64,000 bases of DNA from assembly GCA_963814805.1 (NCBI GenBank), contig CAWFER010000015.1:186001-250000 (forward strand), written 5' to 3'. Shown here piece after piece: positions 29,158 to 38,162 of this stretch. Source of the DNA: AP-15 sp963814805. Its GTDB lineage: Bacteria > Pseudomonadota > Alphaproteobacteria > ATCC43930 > CGMCC-115725. The notes beneath the pieces were generated by a model. The model saw only the letters and a list, made by a program, of their open reading frames with translations, did not search any database and was not told the origin of the DNA. Within the stretch, counting starts at the first letter, position 1, and every line of letters starts with the position of its first letter. The position numbers and the translations under genes are program-made.

Positions 29158-31650
29158 ATGGCTATGTTCAGCCCCGCTCCGCGGCTCGTCGCGGTCCTCG
29201 GGCCGACCAACACCGGCAAGACCCACCTCGCCATCGAGCGTATGCTCGGTCACAAGAGCGGGATGATCGGCTTCCCGCTGCGCCTACTGGCGCGCGAGAA
29301 CTATGATCGCATCGTCAAGCTCAAAGGTGCGCGCGCGGTGGCGCTGATCACCGGCGAAGAAAAGATTTTGCCGCCCAACCCGTCCTATTTCGTGTGCACC
29401 GTCGAATCGATGCCGCTCGACCGGCCGGTCGATTTCCTCGCCGTCGACGAGATCCAGCTCTGCGCCGATCCCGAGCGCGGCCACGTCTTTACCGCCCGCC
29501 TGTTGCACGCGCGCGGCCTCGCCGAGACGATGCTGCTCGGCGCCGATACGATCAGGCCGCTGATGCGGCGCCTCGTCCCCGATTTCGAGCATATCGGCCG
29601 GCCGCGGTTTTCGACCTTGTCGTATACCGGGCACAAGAAGGTGACGCGGCTGCCGCCGCGCAGCGCCGTCGTCGCCTTTGCCGTGGCCGACGTATTCTCG
29701 CTGGCCGAGCTGATCCGGCGCCAGCGCGGCGGGACCGCGGTGGTGCTGGGCGCGCTCAGCCCGCGCGCGCGCAACGCCCAGGTCGCGATGTTTCAGGCCG
29801 GCGAGGTCGACTATCTCGTCGCCACCGACGCGATCGGCATGGGCCTCAACATGGACCTCGACCATGTCGCCTTTGCCCGCACCGCCAAGTTCGACGGCCG
29901 CTTCCTGCGCCGCCTGACCGCCGCCGAGCTCGCCCAGATCGCCGGCCGCGCCGGGCGCCATATGAGCGACGGCACCTTTGGCACCACCGCCGACGAGGGG
30001 CCGCTCGACCCCGAGATCGTCGAGGCGGTCGAAGCCCATCGCTTCGACCCGCTGACCCGGCTCAATTGGCGCAATACGAGGCTGCGTTTCGATTCGGTCG
30101 GCGCGCTCCTCAAAAGCCTCGACGAGCGCCCTCCCCTCCCCGGCCTGGTTCAGGCCCGCGAGGCCGACGATCAGCGCGCCTTGCAGGCGCTCGCGCGCAA
30201 TCGCGAGGTGGCCGATCTGGCCGGCCATCGCGGCGCTGTGCGGCTCCTGTGGGAGGTCTGCCAGATCCCCGATTTCCGCAAGGTGATGAGCGACAGCCAC
30301 GCGCGGCTGTTGGCGCATATCTTCAAGCATCTGGCCGGACCCGAGGAGCGGCTGCCGAGCGTCTGGGTCGCCGCGCAGATGGCCAATCTCGACCGCGTCG
30401 GCGGCGATATCGACACCCTGATGGTGCGCATCGCCCATACCCGCACCTGGACCTACATCACTCATCGCTCGGATTGGGTCGAGGGCGCCTCGGCCTGGCA
30501 GGAACGCGCCCGCGGCATCGAGGACCGGCTCTCCGACGCCCTGCACGACCAGATCACCCAGCGCTTTGTCGATCGGCGATCGGCCTTTCTGGTGCGCCGG
30601 CTCGCCTCGGCCGATACGCTCTTGGCCGCGGTGTCGGCCGCCGGCGAGGTCCGGGTCGAGGGCGCCTATGTCGGCCGGCTCGACGGCCTGCGCTTTGTCC
30701 CCGACGCGATCGACGGGGTTGAGATGCGGATGCTGAACGCGGCCGCCAACCGGGTGCTGCGCAGCGAGGTCGCCGCCCGCGCCCAGCTGCTCGCCGCCGA
30801 TGCCGACAGCGCGTTTGCGCTCGACCCAACCGGCGTGTTGCGCTGGCGCGGCGGGCCGGTCGGCCGGCTAGTCGCCGGCGAGCGGATGCTGACCCCGCGG
30901 GTCGAACCGCTCTCCGGCGATTTCATCGAGGGCGAGGCGCGCGAAAAAATCCGCCAGCGGCTCGGCGCCTTTGTCCGCGCCGAGATCGAGCGCCGGCTCG
31001 GGCCGCTGTTCGCTGCCTCGGCCTTGCCCCTCGGCGGGCTCGGGCGCGGTCTTGCCTTTCAGCTCGCCGAAGCGCTCGGCGCGTTGCCCGCGACCGCGGT
31101 GGCGGCCGAGGTCGCGGCCCTGGCCCCAGCCGATCGCGTCGCTCTGGCCCGGGCCGGGGTGCGCTTTGGCGCCGCCAGCGTCTATTTCGAGAACTTGCTG
31201 CGACCCGAGGCGTTGCGCTTTCGCGGCCTGTTATGGGCGGTCTGGCACGGGCGGGAGATGCCGGCGCTGCCGCCGGCGCGGCGCTTGGCCAAGGCGATCG
31301 AAATCGATCGTGAATTGCCGGCATCGTTTTACGCCGCGCTGGGCTTTTTCGTCGCCGACCATCTGGCCCTGCGCCCGGACCGGCTCGAACGGCTCGCCGC
31401 CGTGGCGCGGCGGCTGGCCCGGGAAGGTCCGTTCGCGGCCGATGCGCGGCTGGCTTCGATCGCCGGGATCGAGCCCGGCGGGCTGCGCCCGCTGCTAACC
31501 GCACTCGGCTATCGCGCGGTGATCGACGGCGGCGCCGAGATCTTCATCGCCCGACCGCGCCGCCGGGGCGATCCGGCCAGGCCAAGCCGCCCGCAAGTGC
31601 CGGGGGAGAACCATCCATTCGCCAAGCTGCGGCAACTGAAGCTGGCCTGA
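29158..31650 (+). CDS. Suv3-like superfamily 2 RNA helicase
   Basis: An intact protein of 830 residues from the ATG at 29158. Walker A is Gly-Pro-Thr-Asn-Thr-Gly-Lys-Thr (15-22), the family's Gly-Pro-Thr-Asn form. The DEAD-like Walker B reads Val-Asp-Glu-Ile-Gln. Motif V/VI has Thr-Asp-Ala-Ile-Gly-Met-Gly-Leu-Asn and Gln-Ile-Ala-Gly-Arg-Ala-Gly-Arg. This matches mitochondrial Suv3 and its alphaproteobacterial relatives. The C-terminal 300 residues are helical and end in a basic tail. Suv3 unwinds RNA for decay; the bacterial role is less clear. The Hsp15-like gene starts 16 bases downstream, a known pairing in alphaproteobacteria. The longer frame from 29032 was not used, as it begins inside the htpG promoter region. 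Confidence 0.9.
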   Translation: MAMFSPAPRLVAVLGPTNTGKTHLAIERMLGHKSGMIGFPLRLLARENYDRIVKLKGARAVALITGEEKILPPNPSYFVCTVESMPLDRPVDFLAVDEIQLCADPERGHVFTARLLHARGLAETMLLGADTIRPLMRRLVPDFEHIGRPRFSTLSYTGHKKVTRLPPRSAVVAFAVADVFSLAELIRRQRGGTAVVLGALSPRARNAQVAMFQAGEVDYLVATDAIGMGLNMDLDHVAFARTAKFDGRFLRRLTAAELAQIAGRAGRHMSDGTFGTTADEGPLDPEIVEAVEAHRFDPLTRLNWRNTRLRFDSVGALLKSLDERPPLPGLVQAREADDQRALQALARNREVADLAGHRGAVRLLWEVCQIPDFRKVMSDSHARLLAHIFKHLAGPEERLPSVWVAAQMANLDRVGGDIDTLMVRIAHTRTWTYITHRSDWVEGASAWQERARGIEDRLSDALHDQITQRFVDRRSAFLVRRLASADTLLAAVSAAGEVRVEGAYVGRLDGLRFVPDAIDGVEMRMLNAAANRVLRSEVAARAQLLAADADSAFALDPTGVLRWRGGPVGRLVAGERMLTPRVEPLSGDFIEGEAREKIRQRLGAFVRAEIERRLGPLFAASALPLGGLGRGLAFQLAEALGALPATAVAAEVAALAPADRVALARAGVRFGAASVYFENLLRPEALRFRGLLWAVWHGREMPALPPARRLAKAIEIDRELPASFYAALGFFVADHLALRPDRLERLAAVARRLAREGPFAADARLASIAGIEPGGLRPLLTALGYRAVIDGGAEIFIARPRRRGDPARPSRPQVPGENHPFAKLRQLKLA

Positions 31651-31666
31651 GCGCCGGCGAGCCCGG

Positions 31667-32064
31667 GTGCTCGGCGCCGGGCCGGCGGCTCGACCAATGG
31701 CTGTGGTTCGCGCGGCTGGCCAAGAGCCGCTCGCTCGCCGCGCGCCTCTGCGCCGCCGGAGCGGTAACGGTCAACGGCGTCGCCGCGCGCAAGGCCAATC
31801 AGCTGCTACGGGTCGCCGACATCATCATGCCGTGCCGCAAGGCGCGGTCCGGCGCACGGTGCGGGTGCTGGCGCTCGGCGCCGCCGCGGCCCGGCCGCCG
31901 AGGCGCGGCAGCTATACGAGGATAACGCCGCCGCGGTGCGCCTCGCCGAACTGGCCCAGGCCTGGGAGCCGCTGTTAGCCACAGCGACCCGAAGGCTCGA
32001 ACCCGGCGCGAGCCCGGCCGTGGACGCAATCCATGCGGCGCCGGGGCAATCTGCGCTTGACTGA
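31667..32064 (+). CDS. S4-domain RNA-binding heat-shock protein Hsp15-like (three frameshifts)
   Basis: The S4 core is clear: Arg-Arg-Leu-Asp-Gln-Trp-Leu-Trp-Phe-Ala-Arg-Leu, Ser-Arg-Ser-Leu-Ala-Ala, Val-Thr-Val-Asn-Gly-Val and Leu-Leu-Arg-Val-Ala-Asp. The family's next segment, Val-Arg-Val-Leu-Ala-Leu-Gly, is in a second frame. The tail with Ala-Glu-Ala-Arg-Gln-Leu-Tyr-Glu-Asp, up to the TGA at 32062-32064, is in a third. Shifts near 31680, 31835 and 31895 join them to about 131 residues, starting at the GTG at 31667. Hsp15 binds ribosomal or other structured RNA. It follows the Suv3-like helicase by 16 bases and is likely co-transcribed with it. Confidence 0.8.
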
Positions 32065-32104
32065 ACAGGCTTCCTCGCGAGGCGGGTCCGCAGTGGCGGC
32101 TGCC

Positions 32105-33497
32105 TTATTGCGCTGCGATCTTGACCGGTCCCCCCGGCCGCGCCAGCACGGCGTCGAGTTCCTCGATCGTGCGCCCTTTCGTTTCGATGCCGATGAACAG
32201 AAAGGCGACGACGGCGAGCAGGTACCAGAAGGCAAAATAATTGAAGCCCGGCACGATTGCGGCGAGCGTCGCCTTTGGGCTGACGTAGTTGGATGCCCCG
32301 GCGATAACCGCAAGACCGGCCGGACCGATAAATTTGCCGAGATTGCTCATCCCATAGACGAGGCCGAACCCGCTCGCCCGCAACGACGCCGGCCACAGCT
32401 CCGCCATGTAGGGAAAGACGATCGAGGCGTTGCCATTGGCAAAAAAGCTCTGCAGCATCATGAAGATAAAAAAGAGCGAGGCACCACCGAGATAGGCATT
32501 GTGCAGATATCCGGCGAGCGACATCACCACAGCTGCCGTCACCGAGAGCAGGGCTCCGCCGTAGCGGCGTCCGAGCGCCTCGGAGAGCCAGGACCCGACC
32601 ACCCGTCCAGGGATTCCAACCAAAGCGATCCAAATCGACAGGAACGATGCTTCGGCTGGCGTCACCTTCAACACCAGCACCAGCAATGTCACGCCCCACA
32701 AAGCCAGACCCACCCCGCCAGTCTGGCTGAGCCCCGTCATCACCGCCGCGGCGACGCTGCGCGGGTATTTGAACAACTCCAGCCACGCGGCCTTGCGTTG
32801 CTCGGGAAGCGATGTCGGCAGGGCGATCTCCCGCGGGTCGATCTGCAATGCCCAGGCGAGCGAGCGCCGCGCTTCTTCGAGCCGGCCCTGGCTAAACAGC
32901 CAGCGCGGCGAATTCTGGGACCCACAGGCGAATGACGAACGCCATCAGCGCCGGCACCAAGCCGCAGGCGAACAGGCCGCGCCATCCGATAATCGCGCCG
33001 AGATAGGCGCTGAGCGTGGCGGCCAGCAACGGGCCCAGCGGCAATAGGCCAATCGACAATCCGCTGATCCAGCCGCGTTTTGACGCCGGCACGAATTCCT
33101 GCAGCAATGGCAGATCGGCCGCCGCCAGGCCGCCGACGCCGAGCCCGACGACAAAGCGCATGACGGCGAGAAACACCCAGCCGCGCTCGGGCGTCAGCGC
33201 CATCAGGCCGGTGGCGAGCGAAAAGGTCAGGATCGTGATCATGAAAACTTTACGGCGGCCGATCTTGTCGCCGAGCCATCCAAAGAAAATTCCGCCTGGG
33301 ATCGCCGCAATTCCCGAAGCAAAAAGGATCGTTCCCGTCTCGCCAAAGGTCAGATGCCAATCCTTAACAAAAAACGCCAATACAAAGCCGATCAAGAAAA
33401 AATCAAAAAAGTCGAGCATTACCGAAAATAGGCAAGCAGTAAAGATTTTCCATTGGTTAACGCTAAGCGATGTCTGCTGATCAAGCAGCTCCAGCAT
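32105..33497 (-). CDS. MFS transporter, sugar/aromatic acid type (one frameshift)
   Basis: A 12-helix major facilitator. The N-terminal half has the motif Trp-Leu-Gly-Asp-Lys-Ile-Gly-Arg-Arg-Lys between helices 2 and 3 and Arg-Phe-Val-Val-Gly-Leu-Gly-Val-Gly-Gly in helix 4. The C-terminal half has Glu-Ala-Leu-Gly-Arg-Arg-Tyr-Gly-Gly and the closing Glu-Thr-Lys-Gly-Arg-Thr-Ile-Glu-Glu-Leu. Removing one T near 32915 joins the halves through Pro-Glu-Ser-Pro-Arg-Trp-Leu, a conserved MFS sequence. I chose the ATG at 33497 because AGGAGG lies six bases upstream; the longer frame begins with a TTG inside that site. The substrate is unknown; organic acids or sugars are likely. Confidence 0.88.
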
Positions 33498-33652
33498 GAC
33501 GTGCCTCCTGTTCAATTTTGGTTTGTTGTGCTCCCCGTTTTCTGTGAACGAGGCAGCCGGCTTTACGCCGTTCTCGGCAAAATACGCCGATCGACGCCCA
33601 CGGTCAAAGCGCGCGGCTTTGCGCCGCCGGCGCTGGCCGCTATGATCGTGTG

Positions 33653-34586
33653 ATGCCGACCGATCCGTCGCCGCGCTTTGATTATCGCCTGGGCCTCAAC
33701 CAGCCGGTCGGCAGCCCGACGCAGAAACGGCTGGCCGAGATGGCCGAGGCGATCGGCCGCGAGACCCTGGGCGCGTTTCGGCTCGAGGTGTTTCCCGAAA
33801 GCCGGCTCGGCCCCGACCCCAAGATGCTCGCCGATCTGCGGGCCGGCGCGCTCGAATTCTTTGTCGCCGGCGCCACGCTCGGCGAACTTGCGCCGAGCAG
33901 CGCCCTGCTGTTGTTGCCGTTTGCATTCACCCAATCGAAGGCGGTGTTCGCCGCCCTCGATGGCGGGCTCGGCGAACGCATCCGCGGTGAACTCGCGCAG
34001 CACGGCCTTCACGCGTTCCGCTATTGCCTGCAAAACGGCTTTCACCACCTGACCACCAGCACCCGCCCGATCAACACCGCCGCCGATCTCGCCGGGCTCG
34101 AAAATCCGCAGCCCCGGCGGCGCCATCGCCCGCGACTTCTTCGCGACCTTCGGCGCCGAGGCCGGCTATGTCCCGTTCAGCGGCATGTACGAGGCGCTGA
34201 AGGAGCGCCGCTTCGACGGCCAGAGCGATCCGCTCGGCGTGGTCCTGTCCTTGAAGCTCTACGAGGTGCAGAGCTATCTGAGCCTGACCCGGCACTGGTG
34301 GTCGGGCTTCACCCTCATCGCCAATGCCGGCGCCTGGGCCGCGCTGCCGGCGGAGATCCAGCGGGTCATCGAGGCCAATGCCGAGAAAGCCGCATTGCAG
34401 CAGCGCCAGGACACCGAGGCGATCAATCTCGCCGGGGCCGAGGAACTGGCGCGGCGCGGCATGACCGTCAATACCGCCGACACCGAGAGCTTCCGCAGTT
34501 TGCTCGGTCCGTTCTACGCGCGCTGGCGCGAGCGGGCCGGCCCCGACGCCTGGCGGCTGCTCGAAACCTATGCCGGCGGGCTCGGG
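33653..34586 (+). CDS. TRAP-type DctP-like solute-binding protein, no signal peptide seen (one frameshift)
   Basis: DctP-type proteins capture organic acids in the periplasm for TRAP transporters. Visible family features include Leu-Gly-Pro-Asp-Pro-Lys-Met near residue 55, Leu-Leu-Leu-Leu-Pro-Phe-Ala-Phe, Leu-Lys-Ile-Arg-Ser-Pro-Gly-Gly after a one-base correction near 34102, and Leu-Tyr-Glu-Val-Gln-Ser-Tyr-Leu with Trp-Trp-Ser-Gly-Phe. The N-terminus (Met-Pro-Thr-Asp-Pro-Ser) is not a signal peptide, and no hydrophobic leader was found in any frame upstream, so export is uncertain. No DctQ/DctM membrane genes are nearby. Its last codons have no stop: the frame continues through a palindromic repeat into the dehydrogenase downstream. 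Confidence 0.75.
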
Positions 34587-34666
34587 GCTAGGGGTGATCC
34601 GATCGAATCTCCTCCTTGCGTAGTCGCCCGCGCAAGCAGCGTCCGACAACATCCTCGCTTCCCCGG

Positions 34667-34686
34667 GTTCCCGCTTTCGCGGGAAC
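34667..34686. repeat. REP-like palindrome, GTTCCCGC-TTTC-GCGGGAAC
   Basis: A perfect eight-base inverted repeat with a four-base loop, embedded in flanking C/G-rich sequence. The core resembles the interspersed palindromes with GCGAAAGC-type centres that are common in proteobacterial intergenic DNA. It sits exactly between the DctP and dehydrogenase regions and is open in the frame that joins them. Only one copy was noticed in this window. Confidence 0.7.
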
Positions 34687-34724
34687 GACGATTAAAGAAG
34701 TCGCTGACCACCTCTGATAGTCGC

Positions 34725-35486
34725 CGACCATTTCGCCTCGACGGCAAGAGGGCGCTGGTCACCGGCGCCGGTCGCGGCATCGGCCGCTCGGTTTCCCTGG
34801 CGCTCGCCGCCGCCGGGGCGGAACTGGTGCTGGTCAGCCGGACCTCGAGCGAACTCGAAGTGGTCGCGCACGACATCGCCCAAACCGGCGGCCGGGCGCG
34901 GGCATTGCCGCTCGACGTCACCGACAGCGGCGCGGTGCGTCGAGCCTTTGCCGGCCTCGGCGCGCTCGACATCCTGGTCAACAACGCCGGCCTCAACCGG
35001 CCGCAGCCGTTTCTCGAAGTCGACGAGGAGACCCTCGATCGGCTCCTCAATCTCAACGTCAGGGCGGCGTTCCTGGTGGCCCAGGCGGCGGCCCGGCTGA
35101 TGGTCGCGCCAAATGGCGCAAAGACCAGTGGCGGGGTGATCATCAATATGACCTCGCAAATGGGCCATGTCGGCTCGGAGCGCGACCGCACCGTCTATGT
35201 GATGACCAAGCACGCGATCGAGGGGCTGACCAAGGCGATGGGTGTCGAACTGGCGCCCAAGGGCGTGCGCGTCGTCTCGATCGCGCCGACTTTTATCGAC
35301 ACGCCGCTGATCCGGCCGTTCTTCGAAGACCCCAGTTTTCGCCAATGGGTGCTCGGCCATATTCCGCTGGGGAGGCTCGGCACGGCCGAGGAAGTAGCGT
35401 CCGCGGTCGTGTTCCTAGCCTCGCCCGCCGCGGCGCTGGTCACCGGCTCGTCGCTGCTCGTCGACGGCGGCTGGACCGCCTGGTGA
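34725..35486 (+). CDS. short-chain dehydrogenase/reductase (SDR), frame fused to the DctP gene
   Basis: A classical SDR of about 250 residues. It has the NAD(P) motif Thr-Gly-Ala-Gly-Arg-Gly-Ile-Gly, the structural Asn-Asn-Ala-Gly, a catalytic Ser in Ile-Asn-Met-Thr-Ser-Gln, and Tyr-Val-Met-Thr-Lys (Tyr-x-x-x-Lys). The C-terminus Leu-Val-Asp-Gly-Gly-Trp-Thr is standard. It oxidises or reduces an alcohol/ketone; the substrate is unknown. No start codon is visible just upstream: the frame is open back through the repeat into the DctP gene (start 34185 or earlier in that frame), so either a real fusion exists, a start codon was lost, or a sequence error hides one. The coordinates mark the SDR part only. 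Confidence 0.85.
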   Translation, partial: RPFRLDGKRALVTGAGRGIGRSVSLALAAAGAELVLVSRTSSELEVVAHDIAQTGGRARALPLDVTDSGAVRRAFAGLGALDILVNNAGLNRPQPFLEVDEETLDRLLNLNVRAAFLVAQAAARLMVAPNGAKTSGGVIINMTSQMGHVGSERDRTVYVMTKHAIEGLTKAMGVELAPKGVRVVSIAPTFIDTPLIRPFFEDPSFRQWVLGHIPLGRLGTAEEVASAVVFLASPAAALVTGSSLLVDGGWTAW

Positions 35487-35849
35487 GGCATTCGCGCCCA
35501 AGGGTTTCCAGTTGATCCCAAGCTTGAGTGGCAAATGCAATGCGCCACCCTATACCGGCAGAGGGATCACATTCTGGAATTACAAAAGGGGTCGTCGATA
35601 CGATAGGCGCCTTGGTTGATGAGATCCGTTCGCTCGCGCCTCACAGGCCGCCAAAATCCGATGGCGAAGATAACCTGTCAGCCGCGCGAACCGAAATCCG
35701 GCCACCTAGCCCCAAAACCGGCGATTGCCGGAAATCGCGGGGCCGCCTGTCGGGTCCTCGCGGCCTGATCCTCCGAAAGATCGCCGTGGAGGGTGACGCG
35801 TCGGATGCGATTGGCGTATATGCGCGCCGATGCGAATGCGGAGGCGCCC
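35487..35849. other. intergenic gap, nothing recognised
   Basis: This 363-base stretch between the SDR stop and the mercuric-reductase-like gene holds open frames, including one from 35528, but their products have no recognisable motif and biased low-quality composition. No tRNA, strong hairpin or clear promoter was seen. A GGAGG immediately before 35850 serves the next gene. Confidence 0.5.
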
Positions 35850-37223
35850 ATGCCCGACTATGACGCGATCGTCATCGGTGCCGGCCAGGCCGGGCCGTCC
35901 CTGGCGCTGCGCCTCGCCGGGGCGGGCATGAAGGTGGCGATCGCCGAGCGCAATCTGATCGGCGGCACTTGCGTCAATACCGGCTGCACCCCCACCAAGA
36001 CCCTGGTGGCGAGCGCCTACGCCGCCCAGATTGGGCGTCGCGCCGCCGAATACGGCGTTACGATCGGCGCAGAAATCGGCGTCGACATGAAACGGGTCAA
36101 GGCGCGCAAGGACGCAGTCGTCGCACAATCGCGCAACGGCCTGACCGCGGCGCTCGAGAACACCGCCAACTGCACGCTTTACCGCGGCCATGCGCGCTTC
36201 TCCTCTTCGCGCGAGGTCGAGATTGGCAGCGAGCGGCTCAAATCCGAGCGGATCTTTATCAATGTCGGCGGCCGGGCGGTGGCGCCGGCATGGCCGGGTA
36301 TCGACGGGGCGCCTCATCTGACCAATTCGTCGATGATGGCAGTCGATTTCCTGCCGCGGCATCTGGTGATCGTCGGCGGCAGCTATGTCGGGCTCGAATT
36401 CGCCCAGATGTACCGGCGGTTCGGCAGCGCGGTGACGGTCATCGAAATGGCGCCGCGGCTCGTCTCGCGCGAGGACGAGGATGTGTCGTCGGCAATCAAG
36501 GACATCGTCGAGCGCGAAGGGATCGCGGTCCGGCTCAACGCCGAATGCATCCGCTTCGCCAAACGCGGCGAGGATATCGTCGCCACCGCCGACTGCACCG
36601 AGGGCGAACCCGAGATCGCCGGCTCGCATCTCTTGCTCGCGGTTGGCCGCCGGCCCAATACCGACGATCTCGGCCTCGACCGGGCCGGCGTCGCCTGCGA
36701 CGCGCGCGGCTATATCGAAGTCGATGACGAGCTGCGCACCAATGTGCCGGGGATCTGGGCGCTCGGCGACTGCAACGGCAAGGGCGCCTTCACCCACACC
36801 GCCTACAATGATTACGAGATCGTCGCGGCGAATCTGCTCGACCACGACCCGCGCCGGGTCTCCGACCGCATCGCCGCCTACGCGCTCTACATCGACCCGC
36901 CCTTGGGCCGGGCCGGCATGACTCTGGCCGAGGCGCGCGCCAGCGGCAGGCGGGTGCTGGCCGGGCAGCGGCCGATGACCCGGGTTTCACGCGCGATCGA
37001 AAAGGGCGAGACCCAGGGCTTCATGCGCATCCTGGTCGACGGCGACACAAAAGAAATCCTCGGCGCCGCGATCCTCGGCCCCGGCGGCGACGAGGCGATC
37101 CACTGCATCCTCGACCTGATGTACGCCAGGGCGCCCTATCCGGTCTTGCAGCGGGCGATGCACATCCATCCGACGGTCGCCGAACTGATCCCGACCATTC
37201 TCGGCGAATTGCAGCCCCTCTAA
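35850..37223 (+). CDS. pyridine nucleotide-disulfide oxidoreductase, mercuric-reductase-like
   Basis: An intact 457-residue FAD flavoprotein. The FAD motif Val-Ile-Gly-Ala-Gly-Gln-Ala-Gly opens the protein. The redox-active disulfide is Cys41 and Cys46 (Gly-Gly-Thr-Cys-Val-Asn-Thr-Gly-Cys-Thr-Pro-Thr-Lys-Thr), the arrangement of MerA-type rather than lipoamide-type enzymes. The NAD(P) motif is Val-Gly-Gly-Ser-Tyr-Val-Gly-Leu-Glu, and the C-terminal His-Ile-His-Pro-Thr-Val-Ala-Glu completes the active site. There is no N-terminal heavy-metal domain, no C-terminal vicinal Cys pair and no mer genes nearby, so mercury reduction is not assured; a general dithiol or quinone reductase role is possible. 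The ATG at 35850 follows a GGAGG. Confidence 0.85.
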   Translation: MPDYDAIVIGAGQAGPSLALRLAGAGMKVAIAERNLIGGTCVNTGCTPTKTLVASAYAAQIGRRAAEYGVTIGAEIGVDMKRVKARKDAVVAQSRNGLTAALENTANCTLYRGHARFSSSREVEIGSERLKSERIFINVGGRAVAPAWPGIDGAPHLTNSSMMAVDFLPRHLVIVGGSYVGLEFAQMYRRFGSAVTVIEMAPRLVSREDEDVSSAIKDIVEREGIAVRLNAECIRFAKRGEDIVATADCTEGEPEIAGSHLLLAVGRRPNTDDLGLDRAGVACDARGYIEVDDELRTNVPGIWALGDCNGKGAFTHTAYNDYEIVAANLLDHDPRRVSDRIAAYALYIDPPLGRAGMTLAEARASGRRVLAGQRPMTRVSRAIEKGETQGFMRILVDGDTKEILGAAILGPGGDEAIHCILDLMYARAPYPVLQRAMHIHPTVAELIPTILGELQPL

Positions 37224-37319
37224 TGAGGCGGCGGATCGAAGCGGGCGCGCATTGCAACCGGTCAGCGTTAGGCAGGAGTTTACGCGGGAAGGGCGGATCG
37301 AACCCGGCGGCGAGCGGCG

Positions 37320-38147
37320 ATGCCAGAACTGCCTGAGGTCGAGACCGTGCGGCGCGGGCTGGCGCTGAAGATGAGCGGTCGGCGGATCGTGCGGGCGGAA
37401 CTGCGCCGGCCCGATCTGCGCCGACCGTTTCCGCCGGCCTTGGCCGAGCGGCTCAATGGCGCCTTGATCGGGTCGCTCACCCGCCGCGGCAAGTACATTT
37501 TGGTCGAGCTCGATGCCGACGGCTTGCTGCTGCTGCATCTCGGCATGTCGGGACGGATCACCGCCGGCGATGCGGCCCAGCCCGAGGCGCGCCACGACCA
37601 TGTGGTGCTGACCCTCGACGACGGCACCATCGTCCGCTTCAACGACGCCCGTCGCTTTGGCACGCTCGATTATCTGCGGCGCAGCGAGGCCGGCCGCCAC
37701 CCGCTGTTGGCCGGGCTCGGGCCGGAGCCGCTCGACGCCGGGTTCGACGGCGCCTATGTGGCCGGGAAATTCGCCGGCAAGCTGACTTCGATCAAGGCGG
37801 CATTGCTCGATCAGCGCATCGTCGCCGGCCTCGGCAACATCTATGTCTGCGAGGCGCTCTATCGGGCGCGGATGTCGCCGCGGCGGCTCGCCGGAACCAT
37901 CGGCCGCGGCCGGGCCGAGCGGATGGTGGCGGCGATCCGCGCGGTGCTCGGCGAGGCGATCGAAGCCGGCGGCTCCTCGCTGCGCGACTACGTGCAGGCC
38001 GATGGCCAGCTCGGTTATTTCCAGCACCGTTGGGCCGTTTACAGCCGCGAAGGCGAACCGTGCCCCGGCTGCGACTGCGCCGAAGGGGTGCGCCGCATCG
38101 TCCAGTCCGGCCGCTCGACATTCTTCTGCGCCAAACGCCAGCGGTGA
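37320..38147 (+). CDS. mutM: formamidopyrimidine-DNA glycosylase (one zinc ligand replaced by Arg)
   Basis: MutM/Fpg removes 8-oxoguanine and other oxidised bases and cuts the abasic site. The 275-residue frame is intact. It starts Met-Pro-Glu-Leu-Pro-Glu-Val-Glu-Thr, with Pro2 the catalytic N-terminal residue and Glu3 the acid. The helix-two-turn-helix region includes Asp-Gln-Arg-Ile-Val-Ala-Gly-Leu-Gly-Asn-Ile-Tyr. The C-terminal zinc finger should have four Cys: Cys248, Cys251 and Cys270 are present, but the fourth position (273) is Arg, coded CGC at 38136-38138 where TGC would be expected. Cys253 might substitute. The enoyl-CoA hydratase gene follows after 15 bases, as in many alphaproteobacteria. 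Confidence 0.93.
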   Translation: MPELPEVETVRRGLALKMSGRRIVRAELRRPDLRRPFPPALAERLNGALIGSLTRRGKYILVELDADGLLLLHLGMSGRITAGDAAQPEARHDHVVLTLDDGTIVRFNDARRFGTLDYLRRSEAGRHPLLAGLGPEPLDAGFDGAYVAGKFAGKLTSIKAALLDQRIVAGLGNIYVCEALYRARMSPRRLAGTIGRGRAERMVAAIRAVLGEAIEAGGSSLRDYVQADGQLGYFQHRWAVYSREGEPCPGCDCAEGVRRIVQSGRSTFFCAKRQR

Positions 38148-38162
38148 GGAGGCAGGCACTCA

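Noticed and set aside
35528..35863. A 111-codon plus-strand frame before the mercuric-reductase-like gene
   Set aside because: Low-quality composition, no motif, and it overlaps the better-supported start at 35850.
35850..37223. A mercury-resistance locus
   Set aside because: Only the flavoprotein is present; merR, merT, merP and the C-terminal Cys pair are absent.
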